The notes under the pieces were generated by a model that was not told the DNA's origin, ran no database searches, and saw only the letters and a program-made list of their open reading frames with translations. Made by a program: the position numbers and the translations under genes. A stretch of DNA of 64,000 bases from Bhargavaea beijingensis (GTDB lineage Bacteria > Bacillota > Bacilli > Bacillales_A > Planococcaceae), in NCBI RefSeq assembly GCF_900101985.1, contig NZ_FNAR01000009.1, positions 1 to 64,000 on the forward strand, written 5' to 3'. This document shows positions 1-8,406 of the stretch, in pieces (position 1 is the stretch's first letter; each line of letters starts with the position of its first letter).

Positions 1-59
1 GGCGAACCCTTGAGGCAAATCCGAAGGCCATATTGCAAACGGCCGACCCTTGCAGCAGC
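1..59. repeat. Edge of a 20-bp periodic repeat array
   Basis: Three consecutive 20-base blocks (1-20, 21-40, 41-60) share a layout. On the minus strand blocks 1 and 2 begin ATTTGC and GTTTGC, followed by a purine-rich centre and a C/G-rich end. They resemble, at roughly 13 of 20 positions by eye, the ATTTG-core units of the array at 20641-20875. The blocks lie directly after the stop codon of the NERD gene and run off the left edge. With only about two clear units visible, the assignment is tentative. Confidence 0.4.
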
Positions 60-1049
60 TTACCTACGATAGAGTAGATGTTTGATAAAGGGTTCCAATA
101 ATGATAGATCTGACTTGACTCGATATTGTTTGTTTCTCTTGTTTTCATTTATGGTGGAGAATTTCTCTTGCAATAGGCGGTTTGCAAGGTAAATGTTTGG
201 GAGTTTCATCAAATCCTTCAATATCTTACTGGTTACTACCTCCCCATAAATCACCCGATATTCCTGCAGTGTCGCAAGATGGGCGTCGGCGGAATCGGAA
301 TTACACTTTTTGCAGATCCATTTTCCGTGTCCGCGCTCCATCCCGATTTTAAAGCAGGATGGGCACCGGACACCGAAATCGATGTCATCGTCTGTAAGGT
401 TGTACCATTTAAAATACTGGTCCTGTTTTTCCCGGGACAGAAGGCTGAGCGTATCCACGATAAACTGCAAGTCCGTCCGTTTTAATACGGCCCGGTTCTC
501 CTTTTCCAGTTTCTCGATGTGTCCCGGCAGCCGGTCGACGGGGAATATGGGTTTACTGGCGGGGCCTTGGATAATCAGTCCGTTATAGCTTGCGAGCACG
601 ATGGCGCCGTGGACCCTCACCGGCAATTCAATGGATGCGAGAAAGCGTTCCGTCGCTGCAATCGAACGGTTCAGTTGGTCTTCGGGATTTCGCATGCCTT
701 CGCGCACACCGTTTTTAATCCGGTAAAATTGTCCGGTGTCTTCGTCAAAGTAGAGTTCACCGGTCATGTTCTTGACTTCGACTGCCAACACGAATGCCGG
801 GTGGAGCACCAGCGTATCCACCTGAACCCGCTTTCCGCCGGCCGGCACCATCACATCCTTGAGAACCATGGGCTTGTCCTTCAGCGTTGCCTCTTCCATA
901 TAAAAATCGGCTTTTTTCTCTCCGGCGTAACCGGCCAGACGCATGTCGAGGTCCTCTTTTATCCGTCCGTAAGACGGATGCCCGGTCCGCACCCTCGACT
1001 CAATAACGGCCATAGCGGCCAGCCGTTCCTGCACAACGCGCTTCCCCAT
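60..1049 (-). CDS. NERD-domain protein with zinc ribbon (NERD 1)
   Basis: NERD-family (nuclease-related domain) protein of about 329 residues; substrate and role are unknown. From the chosen start, a GxxGE motif near residue 43 precedes the nuclease-like core with D78 and the E91-V-K93 motif typical of PD-(D/E)XK folds. A CxxC...CxxC zinc ribbon at C229/C232 and C246/C249 follows, then a basic helical tail that could be a winged helix. The second ATG (1049) is preferred because AAAGGAGG lies eight bases before it and only two bases before the first ATG. It follows the minD terminator, so it is a separate unit. In B. subtilis spoIVFAB occupies this place. NERD 2 at 15318-16355 has the same layout. 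Confidence 0.8.
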   Translation of the reverse strand: MGKRVVQERLAAMAVIESRVRTGHPSYGRIKEDLDMRLAGYAGEKKADFYMEEATLKDKPMVLKDVMVPAGGKRVQVDTLVLHPAFVLAVEVKNMTGELYFDEDTGQFYRIKNGVREGMRNPEDQLNRSIAATERFLASIELPVRVHGAIVLASYNGLIIQGPASKPIFPVDRLPGHIEKLEKENRAVLKRTDLQFIVDTLSLLSREKQDQYFKWYNLTDDDIDFGVRCPSCFKIGMERGHGKWICKKCNSDSADAHLATLQEYRVIYGEVVTSKILKDLMKLPNIYLANRLLQEKFSTINENKRNKQYRVKSDLSLLEPFIKHLLYRR

Positions 1050-1072
1050 CCCCATTGCCTCCTTTCATAATA

Positions 1073-1113
1073 AAAACCCCCATCCGCACGCCTAAACAGG
1101 CATGTGATGGGGG
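1073..1113 (-). terminator. Terminator after minD
   Basis: On the minus strand CCCCCATC pairs with GATGGGGG across a loop of about 20 bases and is followed by a T run. It ends the mreBCD-minCD transcript before the NERD gene. Confidence 0.8.
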
Positions 1114-1160
1114 TCACATTGTCGAATTTTCTTCTATCCGCTCGATTTCCCGGGAAACGA

Positions 1161-1961
1161 TCATTTCGAGAAAAGAGATTTCAACTTGCCGAAGAGCCCT
1201 TTTTTCTGTTCGTCCATGGACATGAGCGGCACCGACTCGCCAAGGATCCGGCGGGCGATGTTACGGTAGCCCGTCGCAGCGCGGTTGGCCGGATTGAGGA
1301 CGACCGGCTCGCCTTTATTGGATGAAGAGATGACGTTCTCGTCATCCATGACGATGCCGAGGAGATCGATCGACAAGTGGGTCGTGATCTCGTTCACATC
1401 GAGCGCTTCGCCGGAGTCCATGAGATGGCGCTTGATCCGGTTGATGATCAGCTTGGGCGCTTCGATGCCCTCTTCCTGCTCCAACAGGCCGATGATCCGG
1501 TCGGCGTCGCGCACGGCGGAGATTTCCGGCGTGGTCACGACGATGGCTCGATCAGCACCCGCGACCGCGTTCTGGTAGCCTTGCTCGATGCCGGCCGGGC
1601 AGTCGATCAGGATGTAATCGTATTCGCGTTTCAGATCGGTGACGAGCTCCTTCATTTGCTCCGGCGATACAGCCAGCTTGTCCGCTGTCTGTGCCGCCGG
1701 GAGAAGGAACAGCCGGTCCTCAAAGCGCTTATCTTTCACAAGCGCCTGGTTGACACGGCAGCGTCCTTCCACCACATCGACAAGATCATAGATGATCCGG
1801 TTTTCAAGGCCGAGTACGACGTCCAGGTTCCGGAGGCCGATGTCCGTGTCAATCAGGCAGACTTTCTTGCCTTGAAGGGCCAATGCAGTTCCCAGGTTGG
1901 CGGTCGTCGTCGTCTTGCCGACGCCCCCCTTCCCCGATGTCACAACGATGGCTTCTCCCAC
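1161..1961 (-). CDS. minD: Septum-site determining ATPase MinD
   Basis: Membrane-associated ParA/MinD ATPase that positions division by recruiting MinC to the membrane, so that FtsZ rings do not form at the poles. At 266 residues it has the family length. The deviant Walker A motif KGGVGKT is at residues 11-17. The protein ends in a basic amphipathic helix (KKGLFGKLKSLFSK), the usual membrane-targeting sequence. The start is GTG behind GGGAGGAAG. It lies one base after minC, so the two are translationally coupled at the end of the mre operon. Confidence 0.96.
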   Translation of the reverse strand: MGEAIVVTSGKGGVGKTTTTANLGTALALQGKKVCLIDTDIGLRNLDVVLGLENRIIYDLVDVVEGRCRVNQALVKDKRFEDRLFLLPAAQTADKLAVSPEQMKELVTDLKREYDYILIDCPAGIEQGYQNAVAGADRAIVVTTPEISAVRDADRIIGLLEQEEGIEAPKLIINRIKRHLMDSGEALDVNEITTHLSIDLLGIVMDDENVISSSNKGEPVVLNPANRAATGYRNIARRILGESVPLMSMDEQKKGLFGKLKSLFSK

Positions 1962-1962
1962 A

Positions 1963-2643
1963 TTAGCTTCCTCCCTTGAATGTAGATAAATTCGGCCTCA
2001 GGATGCGGAGCTCCTGAAGTCGGTCGATGGCGATGAAGCCGTTCCGGTGGATGTAGGCACATTCCATTTCCGGACGTTCGGACAGAATCGTCAGTTCATC
2101 TGTCATCGTCTCCACTTTATCGGCGATCATCAGATGCGTCGCTTCCAGCCAGGAAGCCGCGATGACCGCGTCAAGATTGCCCCCGGCGCCGGCATGGGCA
2201 ATGCCCTTCAGCCGTCCGAGGACGAAAATATTTCCGTTCGCGATGGCCTTCCCGTTCGGATTCACGTCACCGATGATGACGAGATCTCCCTCTGCCTGCA
2301 CAACCTGCCCGGAACGCACGATTCCGACGAACGTCTCGGACTGGTTTTCCTTGATGAGTCGATTGCACTCTTCCACCCGGATGACGTCGCCCTGAACTTT
2401 CGTTACTCGGAGATGGGGAGATTTCTGGACACAGTTGATGAGCTCCTTTACCTGCTCATCGGTACAGTACCGGTTGCCGAGGTGGAGCTGGATCTCCGTC
2501 GTCCCCTCGAGCGCTTCCTCCCGGACTTTCTGCTCCAATTCCGATAGCAGTTCGGAATAGGCGCATTGGTCGTCAAGGCGCAACACGAGGCCCGACTTCG
2601 TTCCTTTGATCATGACAAGCTGTTTTTTAGTCACTTGCGTCAC
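1963..2643 (-). CDS. minC: Septum-site determining protein MinC
   Basis: Inhibitor of FtsZ polymerisation that works with MinD. It has 226 residues. The C-terminal half contains the repeated glycine-rich turns of the MinC beta-helix (for example GDVNPNGKAIANGNIFVLGRLKG in two overlapping parts, residues about 125-147). The N-terminal half is the FtsZ-contacting domain. The start is GTG behind GGAGGAG with seven bases of spacing. It sits between mreD and minD, as in B. subtilis. Confidence 0.95.
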   Translation of the reverse strand: MTQVTKKQLVMIKGTKSGLVLRLDDQCAYSELLSELEQKVREEALEGTTEIQLHLGNRYCTDEQVKELINCVQKSPHLRVTKVQGDVIRVEECNRLIKENQSETFVGIVRSGQVVQAEGDLVIIGDVNPNGKAIANGNIFVLGRLKGIAHAGAGGNLDAVIAASWLEATHLMIADKVETMTDELTILSERPEMECAYIHRNGFIAIDRLQELRILRPNLSTFKGGS

Positions 2644-2661
2644 CCCAATTCTCCTCCATGC

Positions 2662-3186
2662 TTACAACATACCTTCCCTCTTCTGGATGCTCCGCCGGTT
2701 GGCAAGCGATTTGAACACCCAGCCCAATAGGACGAGGAACACCGAGTTGGCAATCATCGTCGGCACGAGGCGTGTCGCGGCAAACTCTCCGAATGGCATC
2801 CCGATGAACCCGATCATCGTGAAGAAACCGTACAGCGCCGTTTCAAGCACTGCCACGAGGAGAAGCGTGATCAGCGTGACGACGATGATGTGCTGATGGA
2901 TATGCCTGACGGCCCAGATGGCCAGCAGGCAGACGGCCGGGTACAGGAAGGCGTATAGACCAATAATATCAATGTGAAATAGATCGTACAAGAGTCCGAA
3001 AATGATTGCGTACATCAGGGCACGCTGCCGGTTGTAATACACCCCGACAAAGATCAGGAACATGATCAGAAACCGGGGGATCAGATAGTAGTACACCCCG
3101 CCGATTTCAACCGGCGAAAACAAGCCGAACACCGGTTCCAAATAGAATAAAACGACGGCGACAAATGGAATCAGGAGCCGCGTCAT
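2662..3186 (-). CDS. mreD: Rod shape-determining protein MreD
   Basis: Integral membrane component of the elongasome that couples MreB filaments to lateral wall synthesis. At 174 residues it is strongly hydrophobic, with about five membrane segments and the aromatic, glycine-poor composition of the family. Its start overlaps the mreC stop by four bases, showing coupled translation. Identification rests on position, length and membrane profile more than on a sequence motif. Confidence 0.9.
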   Translation of the reverse strand: MTRLLIPFVAVVLFYLEPVFGLFSPVEIGGVYYYLIPRFLIMFLIFVGVYYNRQRALMYAIIFGLLYDLFHIDIIGLYAFLYPAVCLLAIWAVRHIHQHIIVVTLITLLLVAVLETALYGFFTMIGFIGMPFGEFAATRLVPTMIANSVFLVLLGWVFKSLANRRSIQKREGML

Positions 3187-4100
3187 GACCCGTCCCCGTC
3201 TTTCCCGCCATCCGCCGTTTTATCCTTTGCCTCGTCCGTGTTGCCGGCATCAGAGCCGTCGACTTCCGTCGATTTCCGTTTTGCGACGATGACATGCTCC
3301 AGCATCGCAAAATCGGCAGCGGGCTTGATGTGTGCCTGCTTCGTCAGACCGAAGTCATCCGTCGTCACCTCTGTGATTTCCCCGATCAGAAGCCCTTTCG
3401 GGAAGATGCCGCCGAGACCGGAAGAAATGACTTTTTGGCCTTCCTTGATCTCGAATGAGGCATCGATCCTCCGGAGAATCAGCTCACGGCGCTCGGTATC
3501 ATACCCTTCGATCAATCCGAACGCCTCCGTCTTTCCGACAACGAGCGCGGAAACCCGGTAAGCCGGGTCCTGCGTCGCAAGCAGCTGGACCGTGGACGTG
3601 AACGGCGTCGTCAGGATGACTTTTCCGATCAGGCCTTGGGACGTCATGACCGCCATGTTCTTTTCTATGCCGTGGGTTTCACCGCGGTCGATGACAATTT
3701 TCTCTTCCCACTGGTCGGGGTTTCTTGCCAAGACCGACGCGTGGATCGGTTCGAAGCCCCGGAGATCGTCCTCTTTGCCGACAATGTCCTTCAGCCGCTC
3801 ATTCTCTTTTCGGACATCACTAAGTTCTGCCTGGACGGCTGCATACTCAACGAGCCGTTCGCGCAGGCGCTGGTTCTCCTCATAGGTGTTCAGAAGTGAA
3901 TCCACATCGTCGATCAGGTCCGTTATGTAGTGCGCAGGCTTCGAAAACAACTGCTGTCCGAAGCCGACGACATCTTTCACGATCTGTTCGGGCAAGTTCG
4001 CATGATCGCGGTCCCTGAGCGAGAAGAAGATCAGGGCGACCAGTACGATGACACCGACGAGGAGAAGGATCAGCCGTTTGTTAGAGAAAAACTGCGGCAT
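3183..4100 (-). CDS. mreC: Rod shape-determining protein MreC
   Basis: Bitopic membrane protein of the elongasome with an extracytoplasmic beta-rich domain. It has 305 residues. One membrane anchor spans about residues 9-26, a coiled coil rich in Glu, Arg and Leu spans about 68-105, and the MreC beta domain follows to about residue 275. The last 25 or so residues are an acidic, low-complexity Asp/Gly/Lys tail, probably disordered. It lies between mreB and mreD with short spacing. Confidence 0.95.
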   Translation of the reverse strand: MPQFFSNKRLILLLVGVIVLVALIFFSLRDRDHANLPEQIVKDVVGFGQQLFSKPAHYITDLIDDVDSLLNTYEENQRLRERLVEYAAVQAELSDVRKENERLKDIVGKEDDLRGFEPIHASVLARNPDQWEEKIVIDRGETHGIEKNMAVMTSQGLIGKVILTTPFTSTVQLLATQDPAYRVSALVVGKTEAFGLIEGYDTERRELILRRIDASFEIKEGQKVISSGLGGIFPKGLLIGEITEVTTDDFGLTKQAHIKPAADFAMLEHVIVAKRKSTEVDGSDAGNTDEAKDKTADGGKDGDGS

Positions 4101-4118
4101 GCTGCCTTCACTCCCGTA

Positions 4119-5135
4119 TTATCTGGCTTGCTGTTTCTTGATGACATCAAAGTTATCGAGCGCCTTGCCGGTGCCGATCGCCACACAGTCAAGCGGGTCT
4201 TCAGCGATGGAAACAGGCATGTTCGTTTCTTCTGCGATGACTCTGTCAAGATTGGCGAGAAGCGCGCCGCCGCCCGTGAGCACGATCCCGCGCTCCATGA
4301 CGTCCGCGGACAGTTCAGGCGGTGTGTGCTCGAGGGTCTTTTTCACGCCGTCGATAATGGCCGTGATGGATTCCTTGAGCGCTTCCGCGATTTCTTCCGA
4401 AGAGATTTCGATTGTCTTCGGAAGGCCGGTCAGCAGGTCGCGTCCGCGAATCTCCATCTTTTCCGGCTTCTCGGTGACTGTGGCGGAGCCGATTTCGATT
4501 TTGATCTGTTCAGCCGTACGGTCACCGATTGTCAGATTGTAGGTTTTGCGGATATACGAAATGATTGCCTGGTCCATGGCGTCGCCGCCGACGCGGATCG
4601 ATTCGCTCGTCACGATGCCTCCGAGCGAGATGACAGCCACTTCCGTCGTCCCGCCCCCAATATCGACGACCATGCTTCCTGTTGGTTCCCAAACTGGAAG
4701 ACTCGCGCCGATGGCTGCCGCAAACGGCTCTTCGATCGTGAAGGCGTCTTTTGCGCCTGCCTGGCGGGAGGCGTCGATCACGGCACGCTGTTCGACCGAT
4801 GTGATGCCGTATGGTACACAGATCATGACGTTCGGCTTTTTCCATGTGCCGCCTGATGCTTTTTGTGCTTCGCGCAGGTAATACTGGATCATGGCGGTCG
4901 TCGTATCGAAGTCCGCGATGACGCCGTCCTTCATCGGACGAGTGGCGACGATCGAGCCCGGTGTCCGGCCGATCATGTTTTTCGCGTCGTTCCCGACCGC
5001 GACAATCTCTCCTGTTTTGACGTTCTTCGCGACGACTGACGGTTCGCGGAGAACAATCCCCTTGCCTTTGATGAAAACCAGTGTATTTGCTGTGCCGAGG
5101 TCAATCCCGACATCTTTTGATCCGAGTCCAAACAC
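4119..5135 (-). CDS. mreB: Actin-like rod shape protein MreB
   Basis: Bacterial actin that forms membrane-bound filaments guiding peptidoglycan synthesis. It has 338 residues, normal for the family. The phosphate-1 motif [15 protein letters not shown] is at residues 11-25 and the phosphate-2 motif [11 protein letters not shown] begins near 162. The start is GTG behind AAAGGGAG with nine bases of spacing. It is the first gene of mreBCD-minCD, and a good sigma-A promoter lies upstream. Confidence 0.97.
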   Translation of the reverse strand: MFGLGSKDVGIDLGTANTLVFIKGKGIVLREPSVVAKNVKTGEIVAVGNDAKNMIGRTPGSIVATRPMKDGVIADFDTTTAMIQYYLREAQKASGGTWKKPNVMICVPYGITSVEQRAVIDASRQAGAKDAFTIEEPFAAAIGASLPVWEPTGSMVVDIGGGTTEVAVISLGGIVTSESIRVGGDAMDQAIISYIRKTYNLTIGDRTAEQIKIEIGSATVTEKPEKMEIRGRDLLTGLPKTIEISSEEIAEALKESITAIIDGVKKTLEHTPPELSADVMERGIVLTGGGALLANLDRVIAEETNMPVSIAEDPLDCVAIGTGKALDNFDVIKKQQAR

Positions 5136-5194
5136 GCTATTAATCTCCCTTTCTGCGCGGCCGTTAGTGTTGCCGGTTTGAAATCATACACATC

Positions 5195-5224
5195 ATTATA
5201 ACGGATAGCGCGAGAAAGTGACAA
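5195..5224 (-). promoter_or_regulatory. Predicted sigma-A promoter of mreB
   Basis: On the minus strand TTGTCA and TATAAT are separated by 18 bases. This is close to consensus and about 60 bases before the mreB GTG. Confidence 0.75.
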
Positions 5225-5507
5225 TCTTATGTGAAGCTATTACGCATAATAGTTTAAAGTAAGTATATTCTTGCTTCGGTCAGGTTGCATGTGGGTTGAT
5301 TTTCACTTCAGGCCCCCGTGTACCGCGGCCCGGCGCAAACCTCCGCAACTCCATCTGACAGGTCTCGCCTGACCGCCCTTCTCCCCAGGAAAGAGAAACT
5401 TCCCCGAATCCGCATCTCACGAAGGATTTCGAGGAGTCTCGGCCTTCCCCCAATGAAAAGCCGTCACAGCAGAACGCTCTTTCACAGCTCTCCGTGTTCC
5501 CAAGCCT
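5225..5507. other. Gene-free gap between radC and mreB
   Basis: About 280 bases without a supportable gene. The mreB promoter lies at the left end. The middle, about 5320-5480, is GC-rich and has neither a clear ribosome binding site nor a simple terminator hairpin with a T run. I see no known RNA family in it. It is long for this compact region and could be a leader, an unrecognised RNA, or decayed sequence. Confidence 0.5.
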
Positions 5508-6203
5508 TCAAATAAAGTCTCCTTCTTTCAGGCTGAGGAATTTATGGTCTCCGATGATGATGTGGTCGAGGAGATCGATGCCGACAATTCTGCCGGCTTC
5601 GGCGAGTCGTTTGGTGACTTCGATGTCTTCCGGGCTCGGGGCCGGGTTGCCGCTCGGGTGGTTATGGGCACAGATGATGGAGGCCGCGGAACGCTTGACC
5701 GCTTCCCGGAACACTTCCCTCGGATGGACGATCGAAGAGTTCAGGCTTCCGATAAAGATAGTCCGGCTGTGGAGCACTTCGTTTTTCACGTTCAGGAACA
5801 GCACGACGAAGTGCTCCTGGTTCAGGTTCGACATGTCCGGCATCAGGTAAGCCGCTGCGTCTTCTGGCGAGCGGATGACGTAGCGTTCCGTCGACTGCTT
5901 TCGGGTCAGACGCTTGCCGAGCTCGACCGCGGCCAACAGCTGTACCGCCTTCGCCTCTCCTATGCCTTTTACCGATGTCATTTCCTCAATTGTCGCATGC
6001 TGCATGTCCTGGATCCGGTCGAAAAAAGCCAGCACCCGGTTGGCAAGCTGGAGGACCGATTCCTGCCTGGTTCCGCTCCGGAGCAGAATCGCGATCAGTT
6101 CCTGGTTGGACAGGCTTTCGGCGCCCTGGTGAATCAGCCGCTCCCTCGGCCGGTCGGCGATATGGAGCTCGCTGATCTTCGGCACATACAGGTCCGTCGT
6201 CAA
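5508..6203 (-). CDS. radC: RadC/YsxA JAB-domain protein
   Basis: RadC family protein (YsxA in B. subtilis). Despite its name a DNA-repair role is not established. At 231 residues it has an N-terminal helix-hairpin-helix-like part containing VKGIGEAKA and a C-terminal JAB/MPN domain. The latter has the metal-binding motif H-N-H-P-S-G followed by a downstream Asp (AHNHPSGNPAPSPED). Its start overlaps the maf stop by four bases, giving a two-gene unit upstream of mreB. Confidence 0.95.
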   Translation of the reverse strand: MTTDLYVPKISELHIADRPRERLIHQGAESLSNQELIAILLRSGTRQESVLQLANRVLAFFDRIQDMQHATIEEMTSVKGIGEAKAVQLLAAVELGKRLTRKQSTERYVIRSPEDAAAYLMPDMSNLNQEHFVVLFLNVKNEVLHSRTIFIGSLNSSIVHPREVFREAVKRSAASIICAHNHPSGNPAPSPEDIEVTKRLAEAGRIVGIDLLDHIIIGDHKFLSLKEGDFI

Positions 6204-6805
6204 AGCCCGTCCCCCTTCCCGGCGGAGATCACTCCCATCTCATCCAGCACCTCGAACATATCTGCAATCGGGAGCCCGACAACGGCGTAATAGTCTCCCC
6301 TGATTCCCTTCACAAACAGGGCGCCGCCGGATTGGATGCCGTATGCACCGGCCTTGTCCATCGGGTCGCCGGAGTCCACATAGCGGTCGATCAACCAATG
6401 CGGGGCCTCCCGGAATTCGACGTCTGTGGTGACCGAGAATGTGCGCTCCAGTTCCCCGTCCGTCACGCAGACCCCCGTCGAGACGCTATGGACAGAACCG
6501 CAAAGCGACTCGAGAAATGCCTTCGCTTCTTCCCTGCCGGACGGCTTCCCGTACGCCCGTCCCTCCTGATGGACGACCGTGTCCGCTCCGATCACCACCG
6601 CTCCGGGTTCACGTTCCGCCACGTCCCGCGCCTTCAGCGCGGCTAGCCGTTCCGCATAATTTGCCGGGTTTTCCCTCTGACGGATCGGCGGTTCTTGCAC
6701 TTGCGGTTTCCGGACAATGAACGGGATGCCCGCCACGCCCATGAGCTCGCTTCTTCTCGGCGATCCCGATGCGAGGACCACCTGACGGTTCGTCTTGAAT
6801 TCCAT
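6200..6805 (-). CDS. maf: Maf nucleotide pyrophosphatase
   Basis: Maf family enzyme, a cytoplasmic pyrophosphatase acting on dTTP, UTP and modified pyrimidine nucleotides and linked to septum formation in B. subtilis. It has 201 residues. The N-terminal substrate loop ASGSPRRSELM is at residues 12-22 and the conserved GADTVV lies near residue 73. It overlaps radC and follows the SpoIIB-like gene, as in B. subtilis. Confidence 0.95.
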   Translation of the reverse strand: MEFKTNRQVVLASGSPRRSELMGVAGIPFIVRKPQVQEPPIRQRENPANYAERLAALKARDVAEREPGAVVIGADTVVHQEGRAYGKPSGREEAKAFLESLCGSVHSVSTGVCVTDGELERTFSVTTDVEFREAPHWLIDRYVDSGDPMDKAGAYGIQSGGALFVKGIRGDYYAVVGLPIADMFEVLDEMGVISAGKGDGL

Positions 6806-6898
6806 TTGCCACTCCCCCTAAACGGTTTGTTCCCATCATAGCCGAGAGGGAGAAAATAGAGAAATCCGCACTTTCCAATTTCAAGCACGGAAACCGGC

Positions 6899-7561
6899 TT
6901 AAAATTCAATTTTGAGGCACTCGGCCGATTCGGAATAATGGCTGACCAGATGCAGCCTCATGATGGCCGGATCGTCCGTAATCCCCTTTACGGCGCCGAC
7001 ATTCTTTTTCCATCCTTCCGGCAGGGCCTCATCTTTCGTCTTATCATCAAAATTGAATTTTGACGCTTCCTGCGCAGTCAGCAAAACCGGCAGTTTCCCG
7101 CTTGTTTCCGAAGGGCACGCCGCCGCGTCAATCGTGAATGGCTTGATGAACGTGTCTTTCACGACGGAGGCCCTTGCCTCGGAGTCGGTCAGGTGGATCG
7201 ACGACCAAAGATAGAACTTGTCCGCCACACGGACAATCGCGGCCTTGTCCAGCTGGGCCTGTGAAGAAAGGAACCCGGTTGCCGCATCGTAGCTTGAAAA
7301 CATGCCATGCTGAATCGCGAAGAACATCGTTTTCCGGTTGCCCGTTGCTTCATCGCCTTCCTCTTTTTTCACGCCTTCCTTTGCCGGTTCCGCATCCGCA
7401 GGCACCGTTTCCCCGGCCTCCGGCGTTTCCGCGCCACCCGACTTCCCGTCTTCCGACATGACGATGAACCCGAACAGCAGCACGCCGCCGATCCCCATCA
7501 GGAAGCCGTGCAGCATGGCCATCGCGATCGCACCGCGTGAATACTTTTTCCGTAACCGCAT
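6899..7561 (-). CDS. SpoIIB-like bitopic membrane protein
   Basis: Predicted membrane protein of 220 residues in the place of spoIIB (between comC and maf). A short basic cytoplasmic tail (MRLRKKYSR) precedes one membrane helix at about residues 14-35. A Glu/Pro/Ala linker to about residue 72 and an extracytoplasmic domain of about 145 residues follow. In B. subtilis SpoIIB uses a SPOR domain for septal peptidoglycan; here I can see only a similar layout (FFAIQHGMFSSYDAA resembles a SPOR strand-helix). It lies after the comC terminator, so it probably has its own promoter. The name is given by position and architecture. Confidence 0.65.
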   Translation of the reverse strand: MRLRKKYSRGAIAMAMLHGFLMGIGGVLLFGFIVMSEDGKSGGAETPEAGETVPADAEPAKEGVKKEEGDEATGNRKTMFFAIQHGMFSSYDAATGFLSSQAQLDKAAIVRVADKFYLWSSIHLTDSEARASVVKDTFIKPFTIDAAACPSETSGKLPVLLTAQEASKFNFDDKTKDEALPEGWKKNVGAVKGITDDPAIMRLHLVSHYSESAECLKIEF

Positions 7562-7602
7562 GACACCACCCCTTTTAAGAGGAACGATACCATCCGGACG
7601 AT

Positions 7603-7637
7603 AAAAAAGGACAAGACGGCTGTCGTCTTGTCCTTTA
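7603..7637 (-). terminator. Terminator after comC
   Basis: Perfect hairpin: on the minus strand AAGGACAAGACGAC pairs with GTCGTCTTGTCCTT and leads into a T run. It separates comC from the SpoIIB-like gene. Confidence 0.9.
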
Positions 7638-7648
7638 AATTTATCGGG

Positions 7649-8404
7649 TTAAACAAACAGGTTCAGATACCAGCCGACAATTTGATCGCCGTACAGATAT
7701 GCGATTGTCGCACCGAACGCGATCGACGGACCGAACGGGACCGGCGTGCGCCGCCCCTTTCCCTGACGTTTCAGGAGGATAAAACCGGCAACCGCCCCCA
7801 CCAGCGCAGCGATGAACAGCGACAGAAACGAATCCGCCAGGCCGAGAACGAGCCCGATGACGACATACAGCTTAATGTCCCCGCCGCCCATGCCGCCCTT
7901 CGAGACGATGGCGATAAACAGCAAGAGCGCCGGCATGACCAGTGCCGCAGCCGGCCCGTCCCACCAAGGATCCGTCGGCATGGCGATGCGAAGCAAGAAA
8001 ACCGGGATGCCCAGTGCAAGGAGAATCTTGTCAGGGATGAGCATATAAGCGATATCCGAAACGGTGATGATGACAAGTAGTGACAGGAACAGCAACGCCA
8101 CCAGCAGTTCGCCGGTAAATCCGAAGCGGAGATACGCCAGCGCAAAGGCGATGCCGGTCAGGAGCTCCATCACCGGGTACACCCAGTGGATCTTCAAGCC
8201 GCAGCCTCGGCATTTCCCCTTAAGGAACACAAACGAGAAAAACGGCACAAGGTCGGCCGCCGTCAGCCGCCGCCCGCAACCCGGGCAACGGGACGGCGGA
8301 CGGACGATCGACTGCTTTTCCGGGACCCTGAGGCCGACCACATTATAAAACGACCCGAACACGAGTCCGTATATGAAAAACATCATCGCCCAAATCCAGT
8401 CCAC
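7649..8404 (-). CDS. comC: Prepilin peptidase (ComC/PilD family)
   Basis: Polytopic aspartyl protease that removes leader peptides from type IV pilin-like proteins and usually methylates the new N-terminus. At 251 residues it keeps the cytoplasmic four-cysteine loop (CPGCGRR and CRGCGLK, about residues 39-70) of full-length enzymes. It also keeps the second catalytic motif GGGDIKL and an upstream Asp in SDIAY. At least six membrane segments follow. The enzyme looks intact although neighbouring pil genes are lost or broken, so it may serve the ComG pseudopilus encoded elsewhere. Confidence 0.92.
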   Translation of the reverse strand: MDWIWAMMFFIYGLVFGSFYNVVGLRVPEKQSIVRPPSRCPGCGRRLTAADLVPFFSFVFLKGKCRGCGLKIHWVYPVMELLTGIAFALAYLRFGFTGELLVALLFLSLLVIITVSDIAYMLIPDKILLALGIPVFLLRIAMPTDPWWDGPAAALVMPALLLFIAIVSKGGMGGGDIKLYVVIGLVLGLADSFLSLFIAALVGAVAGFILLKRQGKGRRTPVPFGPSIAFGATIAYLYGDQIVGWYLNLFV

Positions 8405-8406
8405 AG

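Noticed and set aside
5318-5515. A 65-codon plus-strand frame in the radC-mreB gap
   Set aside because: Arg/Ser/Pro-rich, no ribosome site, and it runs into the radC 3' end.
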